Positions 44,823 through 53,321 of a stretch of 64,000 nucleotides of DNA are shown piece after piece. Every line of letters begins with the position of its first letter. Positions within the stretch are counted from its first letter, which is position 1. Origin of the DNA: Clostridia bacterium (GTDB lineage: Bacteria > Bacillota > Clostridia > TANB77 > CAG-508). Where the stretch lies: the NCBI GenBank assembly GCA_017515985.1, contig JAFWDV010000003.1, positions 1 through 64,000 of the forward strand, given 5' to 3'. The notes under the pieces were generated by a model. That model worked only from the letters and a program-made list of their open reading frames with translations. It searched no databases and was not told the DNA's origin. The translations under genes were made by a program, and so were the position numbers.

Positions 44823-45482
44823 TTATTTAAAATTTGCTCCAAGAGCAATTTTATCAGCTTCATCTTGTGTTAAATAATTATACTTTACCATAGAGCGTAT
44901 TACTTTTGCTTGTCTATTCTTGCATAGCTCTAAATTAGCTGTTGGGGCATAAACACTTGGAGCGTTTGGAACACCTGCAAGTAAAGTACATTCTGATAGC
45001 GTCAAATCTTTTGGCTCCTTATGGAAATAACCATTAGCGGCTGCTTTTATTCCATAATATCCATTACCGTAATAAATTGTATTTACATATAATTCAAAAA
45101 TTTGCTCTTTTGAATAATTGCTTTCTAATTTTGAACTCATAATAAGCTCTGCTATTTTTCTATCTCTATTATATTTATCTTCCATAAAATACAAATTTTT
45201 TGAAACCTGCTGAGTTATCGTACTTCCGCCTTCTTTAGCCTCACCAGCCTTTATATTTGAAAATATAGCTCTTCCAATTGAAACTATATCTACAGAGCCA
45301 TGTTCCCAAAATCTATGATCTTCAACAGCTACAGTTGCATCAATTAGATTTTTTGGTAAATCATCATATTTTACAAAATTTTCATCAGATTGTACTTCTT
45401 TAACTTTATCCTCAAGCGAAATTTGGCTAACTGCTTTGTTGTAGTAGTTATATCCGCCCATACCGTAATAGAATGCACACAA
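44823..45482 (-). CDS. GT51 peptidoglycan glycosyltransferase, probably frameshifted
   Basis: A monofunctional transglycosylase (MtgA/PBP1 GT51 domain) polymerising lipid II. VAVEDHRFWEHGSVD holds the catalytic Glu, GGSTITQQVSKNL and KIAELIMSSKLESNYSKEQIFELYVNTIYYGNGYYGI are further GT51 motifs. The visible frame opens only at a TTG (45482) after three in-frame TAA codons. A fitting start, ATG at 45531 with MKLLRKLFLLIFVIIIIV as signal-anchor helix and AAAGGA upstream, is in another frame and meets a stop at codon 28. One extra base between about 45447 and 45484 would explain this. Either a pseudogene, a sequence error or a recoding event; no transpeptidase domain exists. Confidence 0.75.
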   Translation of the reverse strand: MCAFYYGMGGYNYYNKAVSQISLEDKVKEVQSDENFVKYDDLPKNLIDATVAVEDHRFWEHGSVDIVSIGRAIFSNIKAGEAKEGGSTITQQVSKNLYFMEDKYNRDRKIAELIMSSKLESNYSKEQIFELYVNTIYYGNGYYGIKAAANGYFHKEPKDLTLSECTLLAGVPNAPSVYAPTANLELCKNRQAKVIRSMVKYNYLTQDEADKIALGANFK

Positions 45483-45531
45483 TAATTATTATTACAAATA
45501 TTAATAAAAATAATTTTCTTAATAATTTCAT
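45483..45531 (-). other. Displaced signal-anchor segment of the GT51 gene
   Basis: ATG at 45531 (minus) with AAAGGA upstream encodes MKLLRKLFLLIFVIIIIV, a typical N-terminal membrane anchor for this family. It is one frame away from the catalytic part and would be its natural N-terminus. Confidence 0.55.
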
Positions 45532-45829
45532 ATGATATATTTTCCTTTACTATGAATTAACATCTTTATTAAATTATATAGTTTTGAAGTTAATTGTTCA
45601 ATAGCAATTTTTGAAGTTTTTTGTCGAACGATTTTCATTGATATTTAGGCAGTTTTGGGGTAGAATAGAACATACAAATTTAGTTATAAGGTCACTTTTA
45701 ATTTCATATCATTAAATTTTAAATTTTCATAAAAATTTATTCGCATTTTTTTTCTGCATTTTACCAAAAAAATGTAAAACAATTGTATATACGTTAATTA
45801 TTATGTTAGAATATAAGGGAGGAATATAT

Positions 45830-46156
45830 TTGAAACCGGATTTTTTAACTATTGATAATATAAGAAGTTGTATACTCAAATATAGAGTTGATTGGACAAA
45901 TCACTGTTTAAACAGATTAAGTAAAAGGAATATAACAATTTCAGATGTTAAAAATGGCATTAATAATGGAAAAATTATTGAATATTATTATGATGATTAT
46001 CCATTTTCAAGTTGCTTGATTATTGGAACTACAATAAATAATGAAATAATACATATAGTGTGTGGAATTAGTGAAAACTTTGTCCACATGATAACAGCAT
46101 ATCGTCCTGACCATGATAGATGGGAAGATGATATGAAAACAAGGAGGGGAAAATAA
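45830..46156 (+). CDS. DUF4258-like protein, possible toxin of a TA pair
   Basis: A 108-residue protein with the DUF4258 pattern: WTNHCLNRLSKRNITISDVKNGINNGKIIEYYYDDYPFSSCLIIG, then IIHIVCGISENFVHMITAYRPD and DRWEDD. Such proteins, related to RelE/MqsR-like small basic folds, are often encoded just before a YgiT-type finger protein, as here. TTG 45830 fits GGGAGG (45818-45823); an in-frame ATG at 45803 would add nine residues but falls within the promoter (TTGTAT 45783-45788, TAGAAT 45807-45812). The stop overlaps the next start (TAATG). Toxicity is not shown by sequence. Confidence 0.7.
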   Translation: MKPDFLTIDNIRSCILKYRVDWTNHCLNRLSKRNITISDVKNGINNGKIIEYYYDDYPFSSCLIIGTTINNEIIHIVCGISENFVHMITAYRPDHDRWEDDMKTRRGK

Positions 46157-46386
46157 TGAAATGTTTTATGTGTAATGGGGATTTTATTGAAAAAGATGTT
46201 AACTATGTTGTTGATTTAGAAAAAACAATTATAATTATTAAATCAGTGCCTGCAAGAGTATGTACTCAGTGTGGCGAAAAGTTTTTTGATGATGTGGTAG
46301 CAAGAAGTTTAGAAAAAATGGTTAATCAGTTTAAAGAGCTAAATACTGAGATTGTTATAGTTAATTACAAGGAAAAAGTTGCCTAA
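46156..46386 (+). CDS. YgiT-type zinc finger protein (MqsA N-terminal domain), possible antitoxin
   Basis: A 76-residue protein with CxxC (Cys3, Cys6) and a second CTQCG pair (about residues 37-40), the zinc finger of MqsA/YgiT antitoxins. VPARVCTQCGEKFFDDVVARSLEKMV is the family core. The DNA-binding helix-turn-helix of full MqsA is absent, so it would bind the partner protein but probably not the promoter. Its ATG overlaps the stop of the DUF4258 gene, so the two are translated together. A terminator follows. Confidence 0.75.
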   Translation: MKCFMCNGDFIEKDVNYVVDLEKTIIIIKSVPARVCTQCGEKFFDDVVARSLEKMVNQFKELNTEIVIVNYKEKVA

Positions 46387-46400
46387 AGGCGAATGGTCCT

Positions 46401-46496
46401 GTGGCAATTTTGAAATAAAAAAATATATGAATATGTAGAGCCGATAGACTAAAAGTCCATCAGGCTTTTTTTGCACTTGAGTAACGTTATTGCCAC
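46401..46496. repeat. Inverted repeat enclosing a terminator
   Basis: GTGGCAAT (46401-46408) is perfectly complementary to ATTGCCAC (46489-46496). The terminator at 46439-46472 lies within. It marks the boundary between the TA-like pair and dnaE. Confidence 0.4.
46439..46472 (+). terminator. Terminator of the DUF4258/YgiT pair
   Basis: AGCCGATAGACT (46439-46450) pairs with AGTCCATCAGGCT (46454-46466) with one bulge and one A-C mismatch, followed by a T-run. Confidence 0.7.
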
Positions 46497-46516
46497 ATTT
46501 TCAATAATATGGCATC

Positions 46517-46545
46517 TTGAAAAATAAGTGTTGTGATGATACAAT
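46517..46545 (+). promoter_or_regulatory. dnaE promoter
   Basis: TTGAAA (46517-46522), 17-base spacer, TG-A-TACAAT (46540-46545). It lies inside the longer upstream frame, supporting the ATG at 46581. Confidence 0.6.
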
Positions 46546-46580
46546 TACGGAAAATGACAAAATTGGAGGAAGAGACTAAA

Positions 46581-49500
46581 ATGGGAAAGTTTGTACATCT
46601 ACACGTGCATAGTGAATTCAGCTTATTAGATGGAGCTAGCAGAGTAAAAGAGCTACCAGTTAGAGCTAAAGAGCTTGGTATGGATGCTATTGCTATAACC
46701 GATCATGGAGTAATGTTTGGCGCAATCGATTTTTACAAAGCTTGTAAAGCAAATGATGTTAAGCCAATAATTGGATGTGAAGTTTATGTGGCTCCTCGTA
46801 CAAGGTTCGACAAAGAAACTGGTATTGACAACAAATATAATCACCTTATTTTACTTGCTAAAAACAACAATGGGTACAAAAATCTTTCCAAATTAGTGTC
46901 TTTAAGCTTTTTAGATGGATATTACTATAAGCCAAGAGTTGATAAAGAGCTCTTAGAGAAATATCATGAAGATTTAATATGTTGCAGTGCTTGTTTGGCT
47001 GGTGAAGTGCCTCAGGCCCTTTTGAATAATGAAGTGGAAAAAGCAGAAGAATCTGCTATGTGGTTTAAGAATTTGTTTGGCGATGATTACTATATCGAGG
47101 TGCAGGCAAATTCTTTACCTGAGCAAATAATGGTTAACCAAAAGCTAATTGCGTTGGCTAGAAAACTAGATATTCCACTAGTTGCAACGAACGATGCACA
47201 CTACTTAAAAAAGGAAGATTACTATAATCATGAAGTTTTGCTTTGTGTTCAAACTGGCAAAAGAATGACTGATGAAGATAGAATGTCATTTGCGACAAAT
47301 GATTTTTATATAAAATCGCCTGAGGAAATTGAAGAGTTTTTCCAAAACTTTCCGGAGGTACTTGAAAATACGGTTAAGATTGCAGAAAAATGTAATGTTG
47401 AATTTGAGTTTGGTAATACGATACTGCCAAATTATGATGTGCCAGAGGAGTTTGAAACTCACTACGATTACATTAAATATTTAACTGATACTGGTATGCA
47501 AAAACGCTACGGTGATGATATTTCGCAAGATATAATAGATAGAAAAGAATATGAGCTTTCTGTTATTAAGAAAATGGGATATGTAGATTATTTCTTAATA
47601 GTTTGGGACTACATTAATTGGGCAAAATCTCAAGGAATTCCTGTTGGCCCAGGACGTGGTTCAGGTGCGGGTTCAATAGTTGCTTATGCAATTGGAATAA
47701 CAGATATAGATCCAATTAAGTATAATTTACTTTTTGAAAGATTTTTGAATCCTGAGCGTATAAGCATGCCCGATTTTGACGTTGATTTCTGTTACGAAAG
47801 AAGACAAGAGGTTATTGATTATGTTGGAAGAAAATATGGGCACGATCATGTTTCGCAGATTATTACGTTTGGAACTATGTCAGCCAGAATGGTTATAAGA
47901 GACGTTGGAAGAGCTCTAGATGTTTCATATGCTGAGACAGATAAGCTTGCTAAAATGATTCCAAATGAAGTTCACATTACTATTAAGAAAGCTATGGATC
48001 AGAACGTTGAGCTTAGAAACTTATATGAAAATGACGAAAATATTAAGAAATTATTGGATATAGCAATGGGCCTTGAAGGCTTGCCAAGACAAGCATCAAC
48101 TCATGCTTGTGGTATTGTTATTACAAAGGAGCCTGTAGATACATATGTTCCTTTATACGTGAGAGATGACCAAATTTCAACACAGTTTATAATGACAACG
48201 TTAGAAGAGCTAGGTCTTCTTAAGATGGACTTTTTAGGGTTAAGAACACTTACAGTTATCCAGGATACCGTTGACTTAGTGAAGCAAACAAGAGGAATAG
48301 ATGTTGAATATGACAAGGCAATGAATGATCCTAATGTATATAAATTGTGGCAAAACGGTGATAGCGTTGGAATATTTCAGTTTGAGAGCCAAGGAATTAC
48401 AAACTTTATGAAGGAGCTTAAACCAGATTGCCTTGAAGATATAATAGCTGGAGTTTCGTTATATCGACCAGGACCAATGGACCAGATTCCAAGATATATT
48501 GCGAATAAAAAAGATCCAGAGCATGCAGTATATACTCATCCTGCCTTGAAGCCAATACTTGAAGTTACGTATGGCTGTATGGTTTACCAAGAGCAAGTTA
48601 TGCAAATAGTTCGTGAGCTTGCAGGTTATTCGCTTGGTAGGGCAGATTTGGTAAGACGTGCCATGGGTAAAAAGAAACTTGATGTTATGGCAAAAGAGCG
48701 TGAGTATTTTATTCATGGTCAGGTCGATGATGACGGTAATATAGTTATCCCAGGATGCATTAGAAATGGTATAGACGAAGAGTCTGCAAATAAAATATTT
48801 GATGAGATGGCTGAATTTGCTAAATATGCTTTTAACAAATCGCATGCGGCGGCATATGCTGTTGTATCTTATAGAACTGCATATTTGAAGGCATATTATC
48901 CTGCTGAATTTATGGCTGCTACATTAAATAGTTACCTTGGAAATCTTGATAAGGTTCCTTTGTATATTGATGAATGTAAAAGATTACATATTGATATTTT
49001 AAAACCAGAAATAAACAGAAGTTTTACAAAATTTACAGTTGAGGATGGTAAGATAAGATTTGGTCTTGGTAGCATAAAGAATGTAGGTTTTACAGTATTA
49101 GATAGCATTGTAAAAAACAGATCTGAAAATGGTCCGTTTAAGGATTTAGGTGATTTTTGTGAAAGAATGCAAAATGACTCAGTGAATAAAAAGTGTATTG
49201 AAAGTTTGATAAAATCTGGAAGTATGGATGAGTTTGGTCAAACTAGGGCAACACTTCTTGCTTCATTTGAAGATATTGTAGATACTGTTAATTCATCAAA
49301 TAAAAAAGGTTTCAAAGACCAAATTAGTATGTTTGATCTAGCTATGGGAACTTCTGAAGAAGATAATATGGATGATATAAAATACAATTATACTGTGCTT
49401 GATGAGTATTCAGATAAAGAGCTTTTATCTATGGAAAAAGAAATGCTTGGACTATATATAACAGGGCATCCACTAGAATCATTAAGAGCTGAGATTGAAA

Positions 49501-50057
49501 AGCAAACTGATATAAGCACTATGAAAATGGTTGAAGCAAAAGAAGAGGAGCTTGAAACTGGTAAAGCTCAGTATAAAGATGGTCAAACAGTTAAAATAGC
49601 AGGAATCATAAGTAGTATAAAGAAAAAATTCACTAAAACTAATAAAATAATGGCCTTTGTTACTATTGAAGATTTATATGGTTCATGCGAAATTATTGTT
49701 TTTGAAAATTGCTATTTAAATTCACAAGATGTTTTAATGGAAGACAGCATAGTTTTAATCGAAGGAAGGCTTAGCATAAGAGAAGATGAAGATACAAAAA
49801 TTGTTGCGAATAAAATTGTGAAGTTTGGAAGCAAAAGCTCTAATTATTTATCTATAAATATAACTGATTTAAATGAAGAAAAGAAAGAAAGACTTAGAGG
49901 GGCTATTAAGTTTTTTGCAGGTGATAAAAATAATATGGCTGTTAAAATTGTTAACGGAGATAGCACCGCTATGGCTGGTGGAATATTTGCAAACGAAGAA
50001 ATTATTGAACAGTTCAAAGAAATAGTCGGAAATGATAAAGTTCTAATTGAAAATTAG
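46581..50057 (+). CDS. dnaE: DNA polymerase III subunit alpha
   Basis: A 1158-residue replicative polymerase subunit of the DnaE type. PHP domain starts FVHLHVHSEFSLLDGA; the polymerase palm includes GPGRGSGAGSIVAYAIGI and the catalytic PDFDVDFCYERR; fingers YRPGPMDQIPRYI, VYQEQVMQI; helix-hairpin-helix and, near residue 1000, an OB domain (KIAGIISSIKKKFTK...FVTIEDLYGSCEIIVFE). ATG 46581 follows TTGGAGGAAG. Firmicutes usually also carry PolC, which is not in this window. A GACGGACTCA repeat overlaps its stop. Confidence 0.96.
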   Translation: MGKFVHLHVHSEFSLLDGASRVKELPVRAKELGMDAIAITDHGVMFGAIDFYKACKANDVKPIIGCEVYVAPRTRFDKETGIDNKYNHLILLAKNNNGYKNLSKLVSLSFLDGYYYKPRVDKELLEKYHEDLICCSACLAGEVPQALLNNEVEKAEESAMWFKNLFGDDYYIEVQANSLPEQIMVNQKLIALARKLDIPLVATNDAHYLKKEDYYNHEVLLCVQTGKRMTDEDRMSFATNDFYIKSPEEIEEFFQNFPEVLENTVKIAEKCNVEFEFGNTILPNYDVPEEFETHYDYIKYLTDTGMQKRYGDDISQDIIDRKEYELSVIKKMGYVDYFLIVWDYINWAKSQGIPVGPGRGSGAGSIVAYAIGITDIDPIKYNLLFERFLNPERISMPDFDVDFCYERRQEVIDYVGRKYGHDHVSQIITFGTMSARMVIRDVGRALDVSYAETDKLAKMIPNEVHITIKKAMDQNVELRNLYENDENIKKLLDIAMGLEGLPRQASTHACGIVITKEPVDTYVPLYVRDDQISTQFIMTTLEELGLLKMDFLGLRTLTVIQDTVDLVKQTRGIDVEYDKAMNDPNVYKLWQNGDSVGIFQFESQGITNFMKELKPDCLEDIIAGVSLYRPGPMDQIPRYIANKKDPEHAVYTHPALKPILEVTYGCMVYQEQVMQIVRELAGYSLGRADLVRRAMGKKKLDVMAKEREYFIHGQVDDDGNIVIPGCIRNGIDEESANKIFDEMAEFAKYAFNKSHAAAYAVVSYRTAYLKAYYPAEFMAATLNSYLGNLDKVPLYIDECKRLHIDILKPEINRSFTKFTVEDGKIRFGLGSIKNVGFTVLDSIVKNRSENGPFKDLGDFCERMQNDSVNKKCIESLIKSGSMDEFGQTRATLLASFEDIVDTVNSSNKKGFKDQISMFDLAMGTSEEDNMDDIKYNYTVLDEYSDKELLSMEKEMLGLYITGHPLESLRAEIEKQTDISTMKMVEAKEEELETGKAQYKDGQTVKIAGIISSIKKKFTKTNKIMAFVTIEDLYGSCEIIVFENCYLNSQDVLMEDSIVLIEGRLSIREDEDTKIVANKIVKFGSKSSNYLSINITDLNEEKKERLRGAIKFFAGDKNNMAVKIVNGDSTAMAGGIFANEEIIEQFKEIVGNDKVLIEN

Positions 50058-50075
50058 TGACGGACTCAAAATTTA
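50056..50075. repeat. GGGACGGA-type dispersed repeat, copy 5
   Basis: AGTGACGGACTCAAAATTTA begins within the dnaE stop codon; the GACGGACTCA core matches copy 1 exactly. Confidence 0.4.
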
Positions 50076-50109
50076 AAGTAAACATAAAAATGGAGGAAAT
50101 ATACGGAAA

Positions 50110-51180
50110 ATGTCAAATATTGTTGATTATTTAAAATGGCGTGGAGATTTGAAAATTGATGATAAGCATCCTTTTAATGAAATTGATAGCATGATTTTGG
50201 CTAGGTTTTCATATTTAATTTTTCACAGAATAGAGCTACATCCCAATATTACTATTAAAGAAATTGCTGAGCAAATGAGAAAATATGATGATAAAGATTT
50301 TAATTATCTTGGAGACAGGGATCTTATTATTAATATGGGTGAAAGTGATAGATTTAAGGATATGTTTGTATCTGATTATGTGCATAAGGCTGATTTAGAA
50401 ACTGAAAAGCAATTTTGTGCTATTGTGATACATATCTCTGATGAAGAAATGTATGTTTCATTCGAGGGAACTGATAAGACAATTAATGGATGGAAAGAAG
50501 ACTTTAACTTGGCTTTTCAAAAAAATATCCCTGCTCAGATTGAAGGAGTTAATTATTTAACAGAGGTCGCTAACGAGTATCGAGGCAAAAAAATACGTAT
50601 TGGAGGACATTCTAAAGGTGGAAATATTGCTATTTATTCGGCTTTATTTGCGCCGTTTGAACTACAAAATAGAATTATTAAAATTGATAATTTTGATGGC
50701 CCAGGTTTAGATGATAGTTTATACAAAGAGAGCGAGAATAAATCGATTTTATCTAGAATGGCAACGTATATGCCTCAAGATTCTGTTATAGGACGATTGC
50801 TTGAACATGAAGAGCAGAAGATTGTGGTGGAAAGTGTAGAGAAAAGAATTTACCAGCATGATATTTATTCTTGGCAAGTACTTAGAGATAAGCCTATTGT
50901 TGTGAGTGATGTAACAGAATCAAGTAATAGAATGAATAGGGCAGTTCAGGAATGGCTGATTGGTACTACACCGCAGCAAAGAAAAATATTTATTGATAGT
51001 ATATGCGAAGTGTTGTATGAAAACGAAGTAACAAGTACAATTGATTTACAAAGTACATTATTTAAAAAGGCGCCACAGCTAATAAAAGCATATAAAGAAA
51101 TATCTGATGACGATAAAAAAGCTATAATGGAAAATGTAAAACAATTTGTTAAATCATACATTGAGGCTAGAAAAAAATAA
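50110..51180 (+). CDS. DUF2974 (Mbeg1-like) alpha/beta hydrolase
   Basis: A 356-residue protein of the lipase-like DUF2974 family. Landmarks are YLKWRGDLKIDDKHPFNEIDSMILARFSYL at the start, AIVIHISDEEMYVSFEGTDKTINGWKEDFNLAF, and the nucleophile elbow IGGHSKGGNIAIYSALF (Ser in G-H-S-K-G). It probably hydrolyses an ester or lipid in the cytoplasm; no signal peptide is seen. ATG 50110 follows TGGAGGAAATATACGGAAA at long spacing. The ABC exporter genes follow 16 bases on and may share the transcript. Confidence 0.8.
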   Translation: MSNIVDYLKWRGDLKIDDKHPFNEIDSMILARFSYLIFHRIELHPNITIKEIAEQMRKYDDKDFNYLGDRDLIINMGESDRFKDMFVSDYVHKADLETEKQFCAIVIHISDEEMYVSFEGTDKTINGWKEDFNLAFQKNIPAQIEGVNYLTEVANEYRGKKIRIGGHSKGGNIAIYSALFAPFELQNRIIKIDNFDGPGLDDSLYKESENKSILSRMATYMPQDSVIGRLLEHEEQKIVVESVEKRIYQHDIYSWQVLRDKPIVVSDVTESSNRMNRAVQEWLIGTTPQQRKIFIDSICEVLYENEVTSTIDLQSTLFKKAPQLIKAYKEISDDDKKAIMENVKQFVKSYIEARKK

Positions 51181-51196
51181 ATGAATGGGGATTATT

Positions 51197-52135
51197 ATGG
51201 AAAATATTGTTGAGGTTAAAAATTTAACTAAAGAGTATAAAAAGAAGAAGGCAATCGATGATCTTTCTTTTGACGTGTATAAAGGGGAGATACTTGGTTT
51301 TTTGGGACCTAATGGAAGCGGAAAATCAACAACGATTAATTGTATACTTGCTCTTTTAAATTTTAGCAAAGGTAAGATTAAAATTTTTGGAAAAGAAATG
51401 AAACCAAATAGTTATGACCTAAAGAAGAAAATAGGCGTTGTGTTTCAAGATGTTGCAGTATTTGAAGAGCTAACTGTATTTGAAAATATAGATTATTTTT
51501 GTGGTCTATATATAGATGATAAAAATACTAGAAAAAAGTATGTAGAGGATGCTATTAATTTGGTTGGATTACAGGAGTTTAAAAAGTATTATCCAAAACA
51601 ACTATCTGGAGGGTTACTTAGAAGACTAAACATAGCTTGTGGAATTAGTCACAAACCGCAACTTATTTTCTTGGATGAGCCTACCGTTGCTGTCGATCCG
51701 CAAAGTAGAAATAATATTTTAGACGGAATTAAAAAATTAAGAGCTGAAGGTGCTACTATTGTGTATACAACTCACTATATGGAAGAAGTTGAAATACTTT
51801 GTGATAGAGTAATTATCCTAGATAAAGGAAAAATTATTGCATCAGGTACTAATGATGAGCTAAAAGATTTAGCAAACATAAAGGAAAGAATTACAGTTGA
51901 AACCAAAGATTTAGATAACAACCATTTAAATGAAATTACGCAATTACCTGAAGTTTTTGAAGCTTTATATGAAGATGGAATTCTTAAGATTTCATATAAA
52001 AATGAAAAGAATAACTTAGAAAATGTAATCGATTATTTAAAGAGCAACCAAATAAAATATAGAAAAATTTATTCTGAAAGGCCTACTTTAAATGATGTAT
52101 TTTTGGAGCTAACCGGAAAGGAGCTAAGAGACTAA
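51197..52135 (+). CDS. ABC transporter ATP-binding protein
   Basis: A 312-residue ATPase of an ABC-2 type exporter. Walker A GPNGSGKST, Q-loop VVFQDVAVFEE, signature LSGGLLRRLNIA, Walker B QLIFLDEPTVAVDP and H-loop TTHYMEE are intact; a C-terminal domain of about 80 residues follows, as in drug and polymer exporters. ATG 51197 follows TGGGGA; the earlier ATG 51185 overlaps it. Its stop overlaps the start of the first permease by one base. Confidence 0.93.
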   Translation: MENIVEVKNLTKEYKKKKAIDDLSFDVYKGEILGFLGPNGSGKSTTINCILALLNFSKGKIKIFGKEMKPNSYDLKKKIGVVFQDVAVFEELTVFENIDYFCGLYIDDKNTRKKYVEDAINLVGLQEFKKYYPKQLSGGLLRRLNIACGISHKPQLIFLDEPTVAVDPQSRNNILDGIKKLRAEGATIVYTTHYMEEVEILCDRVIILDKGKIIASGTNDELKDLANIKERITVETKDLDNNHLNEITQLPEVFEALYEDGILKISYKNEKNNLENVIDYLKSNQIKYRKIYSERPTLNDVFLELTGKELRD

Positions 52136-53310
52136 TGTTTTTTAAGAATTTTAAATATACATTTAAGGCTCTGTTAAGAAACAGAGGGTTAGTTTTCTGG
52201 ACGATTGCATTTCCTCTTATTATGGCATTATTTTTTAAGATGGCTTTTTCTGGCATAGAAGAAAAGGAAACTTTTGATGCAATAAATGTTGCAGTTGTTT
52301 CAAATGAATATTTCGAGAATGATGGTATATTAAAGGATGTATTTAGAACATTAAGTGATCCTGAAAATGAAGATCAGGTTTTCAATACAAGTTATGTTGA
52401 AGAAGGCGAAGCAAAAGAGCTTCTTCAAGATGGAAAAATTGATGGATATGTTGTTTTTTCGGAAAATGCTCCTAAGGTGTTTGTAACAAAAAATGGCGTT
52501 AATCAAACTATTTTCAAATTTGTTGTAGAAGAAATCGTTCAGTCAAGCGATACGGCTGATATTATACAGGCGAAAGTGGAAAAAATGTTTAAAGAGCAAA
52601 ACAGCGGTGGATTTTGGAATACATTAGGAATGATTTTTGCGATGATGCAGGAAAATAGATCTAATATTAAAGATATTTCGGATGCAAATTTAAGCTATAT
52701 GACTATAGAATTTTATACCCTTGTTGCAATGGCCTGCTTGTACGGTGGTATTCTTGGAGCTGTTTCAATAAGCTGGTGTTTGGCTAATATGACAAATGTA
52801 GGTAAACGTTTATCTTTGACTCCTGTTTCGAAGATTAAGCTTGTGCTAAGTAGTGCACTTGCAGGGTATGTGATTCAGTTATTTGGTATTGTTTTGTTGC
52901 TAATACTTACTATAGGTGTACTTAAGGTGGATTTTGGCAACAAGATTCCACAAATAGTGATTCTTTCAGTTGCTGGATCTATGGCAGGGCTAACTATGGG
53001 AATTGCAGTAACTACTGGAATTAAAGCAAGTGAAAATGCAAAAACTGGTATTTTGATTGGCGTTACAATGCTTTGGTGTTTTTTTGCCGGCATGATGGGT
53101 GTTGTTATGAAGTATGTTATTGATAAGAATATTCCAATAATAAACAAAATAAACCCAGCAAATATGATAACTGATGGATTTTATGCATTATACTATTACG
53201 ATACGCTAGATAGGTATATGACAAATATAGTAGGATTATGCATTTTTTCAGCAATAATGCTGGCAATTGCTATATTTAGCTTAAGAAAACAAAAATATGA
53301 AAGTTTATAA
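52135..53310 (+). CDS. ABC-2 type permease 1
   Basis: A 391-residue membrane protein. One helix near residues 18-38 (VFWTIAFPLIMALFFKM), a large extracellular domain (about 45-190) with ALFFKMAF..AINVAVVSNEYF, then five to six helices (FYTLVAMACLYGGILGA onward). This is the ABC-2/YhgE-type layout. It pairs with the ATPase just upstream (TAATG overlap) and a second permease 12 bases downstream. The cargo is unknown. Confidence 0.88.
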   Translation: MFFKNFKYTFKALLRNRGLVFWTIAFPLIMALFFKMAFSGIEEKETFDAINVAVVSNEYFENDGILKDVFRTLSDPENEDQVFNTSYVEEGEAKELLQDGKIDGYVVFSENAPKVFVTKNGVNQTIFKFVVEEIVQSSDTADIIQAKVEKMFKEQNSGGFWNTLGMIFAMMQENRSNIKDISDANLSYMTIEFYTLVAMACLYGGILGAVSISWCLANMTNVGKRLSLTPVSKIKLVLSSALAGYVIQLFGIVLLLILTIGVLKVDFGNKIPQIVILSVAGSMAGLTMGIAVTTGIKASENAKTGILIGVTMLWCFFAGMMGVVMKYVIDKNIPIINKINPANMITDGFYALYYYDTLDRYMTNIVGLCIFSAIMLAIAIFSLRKQKYESL

Positions 53311-53321
53311 AGGAGGGAATT

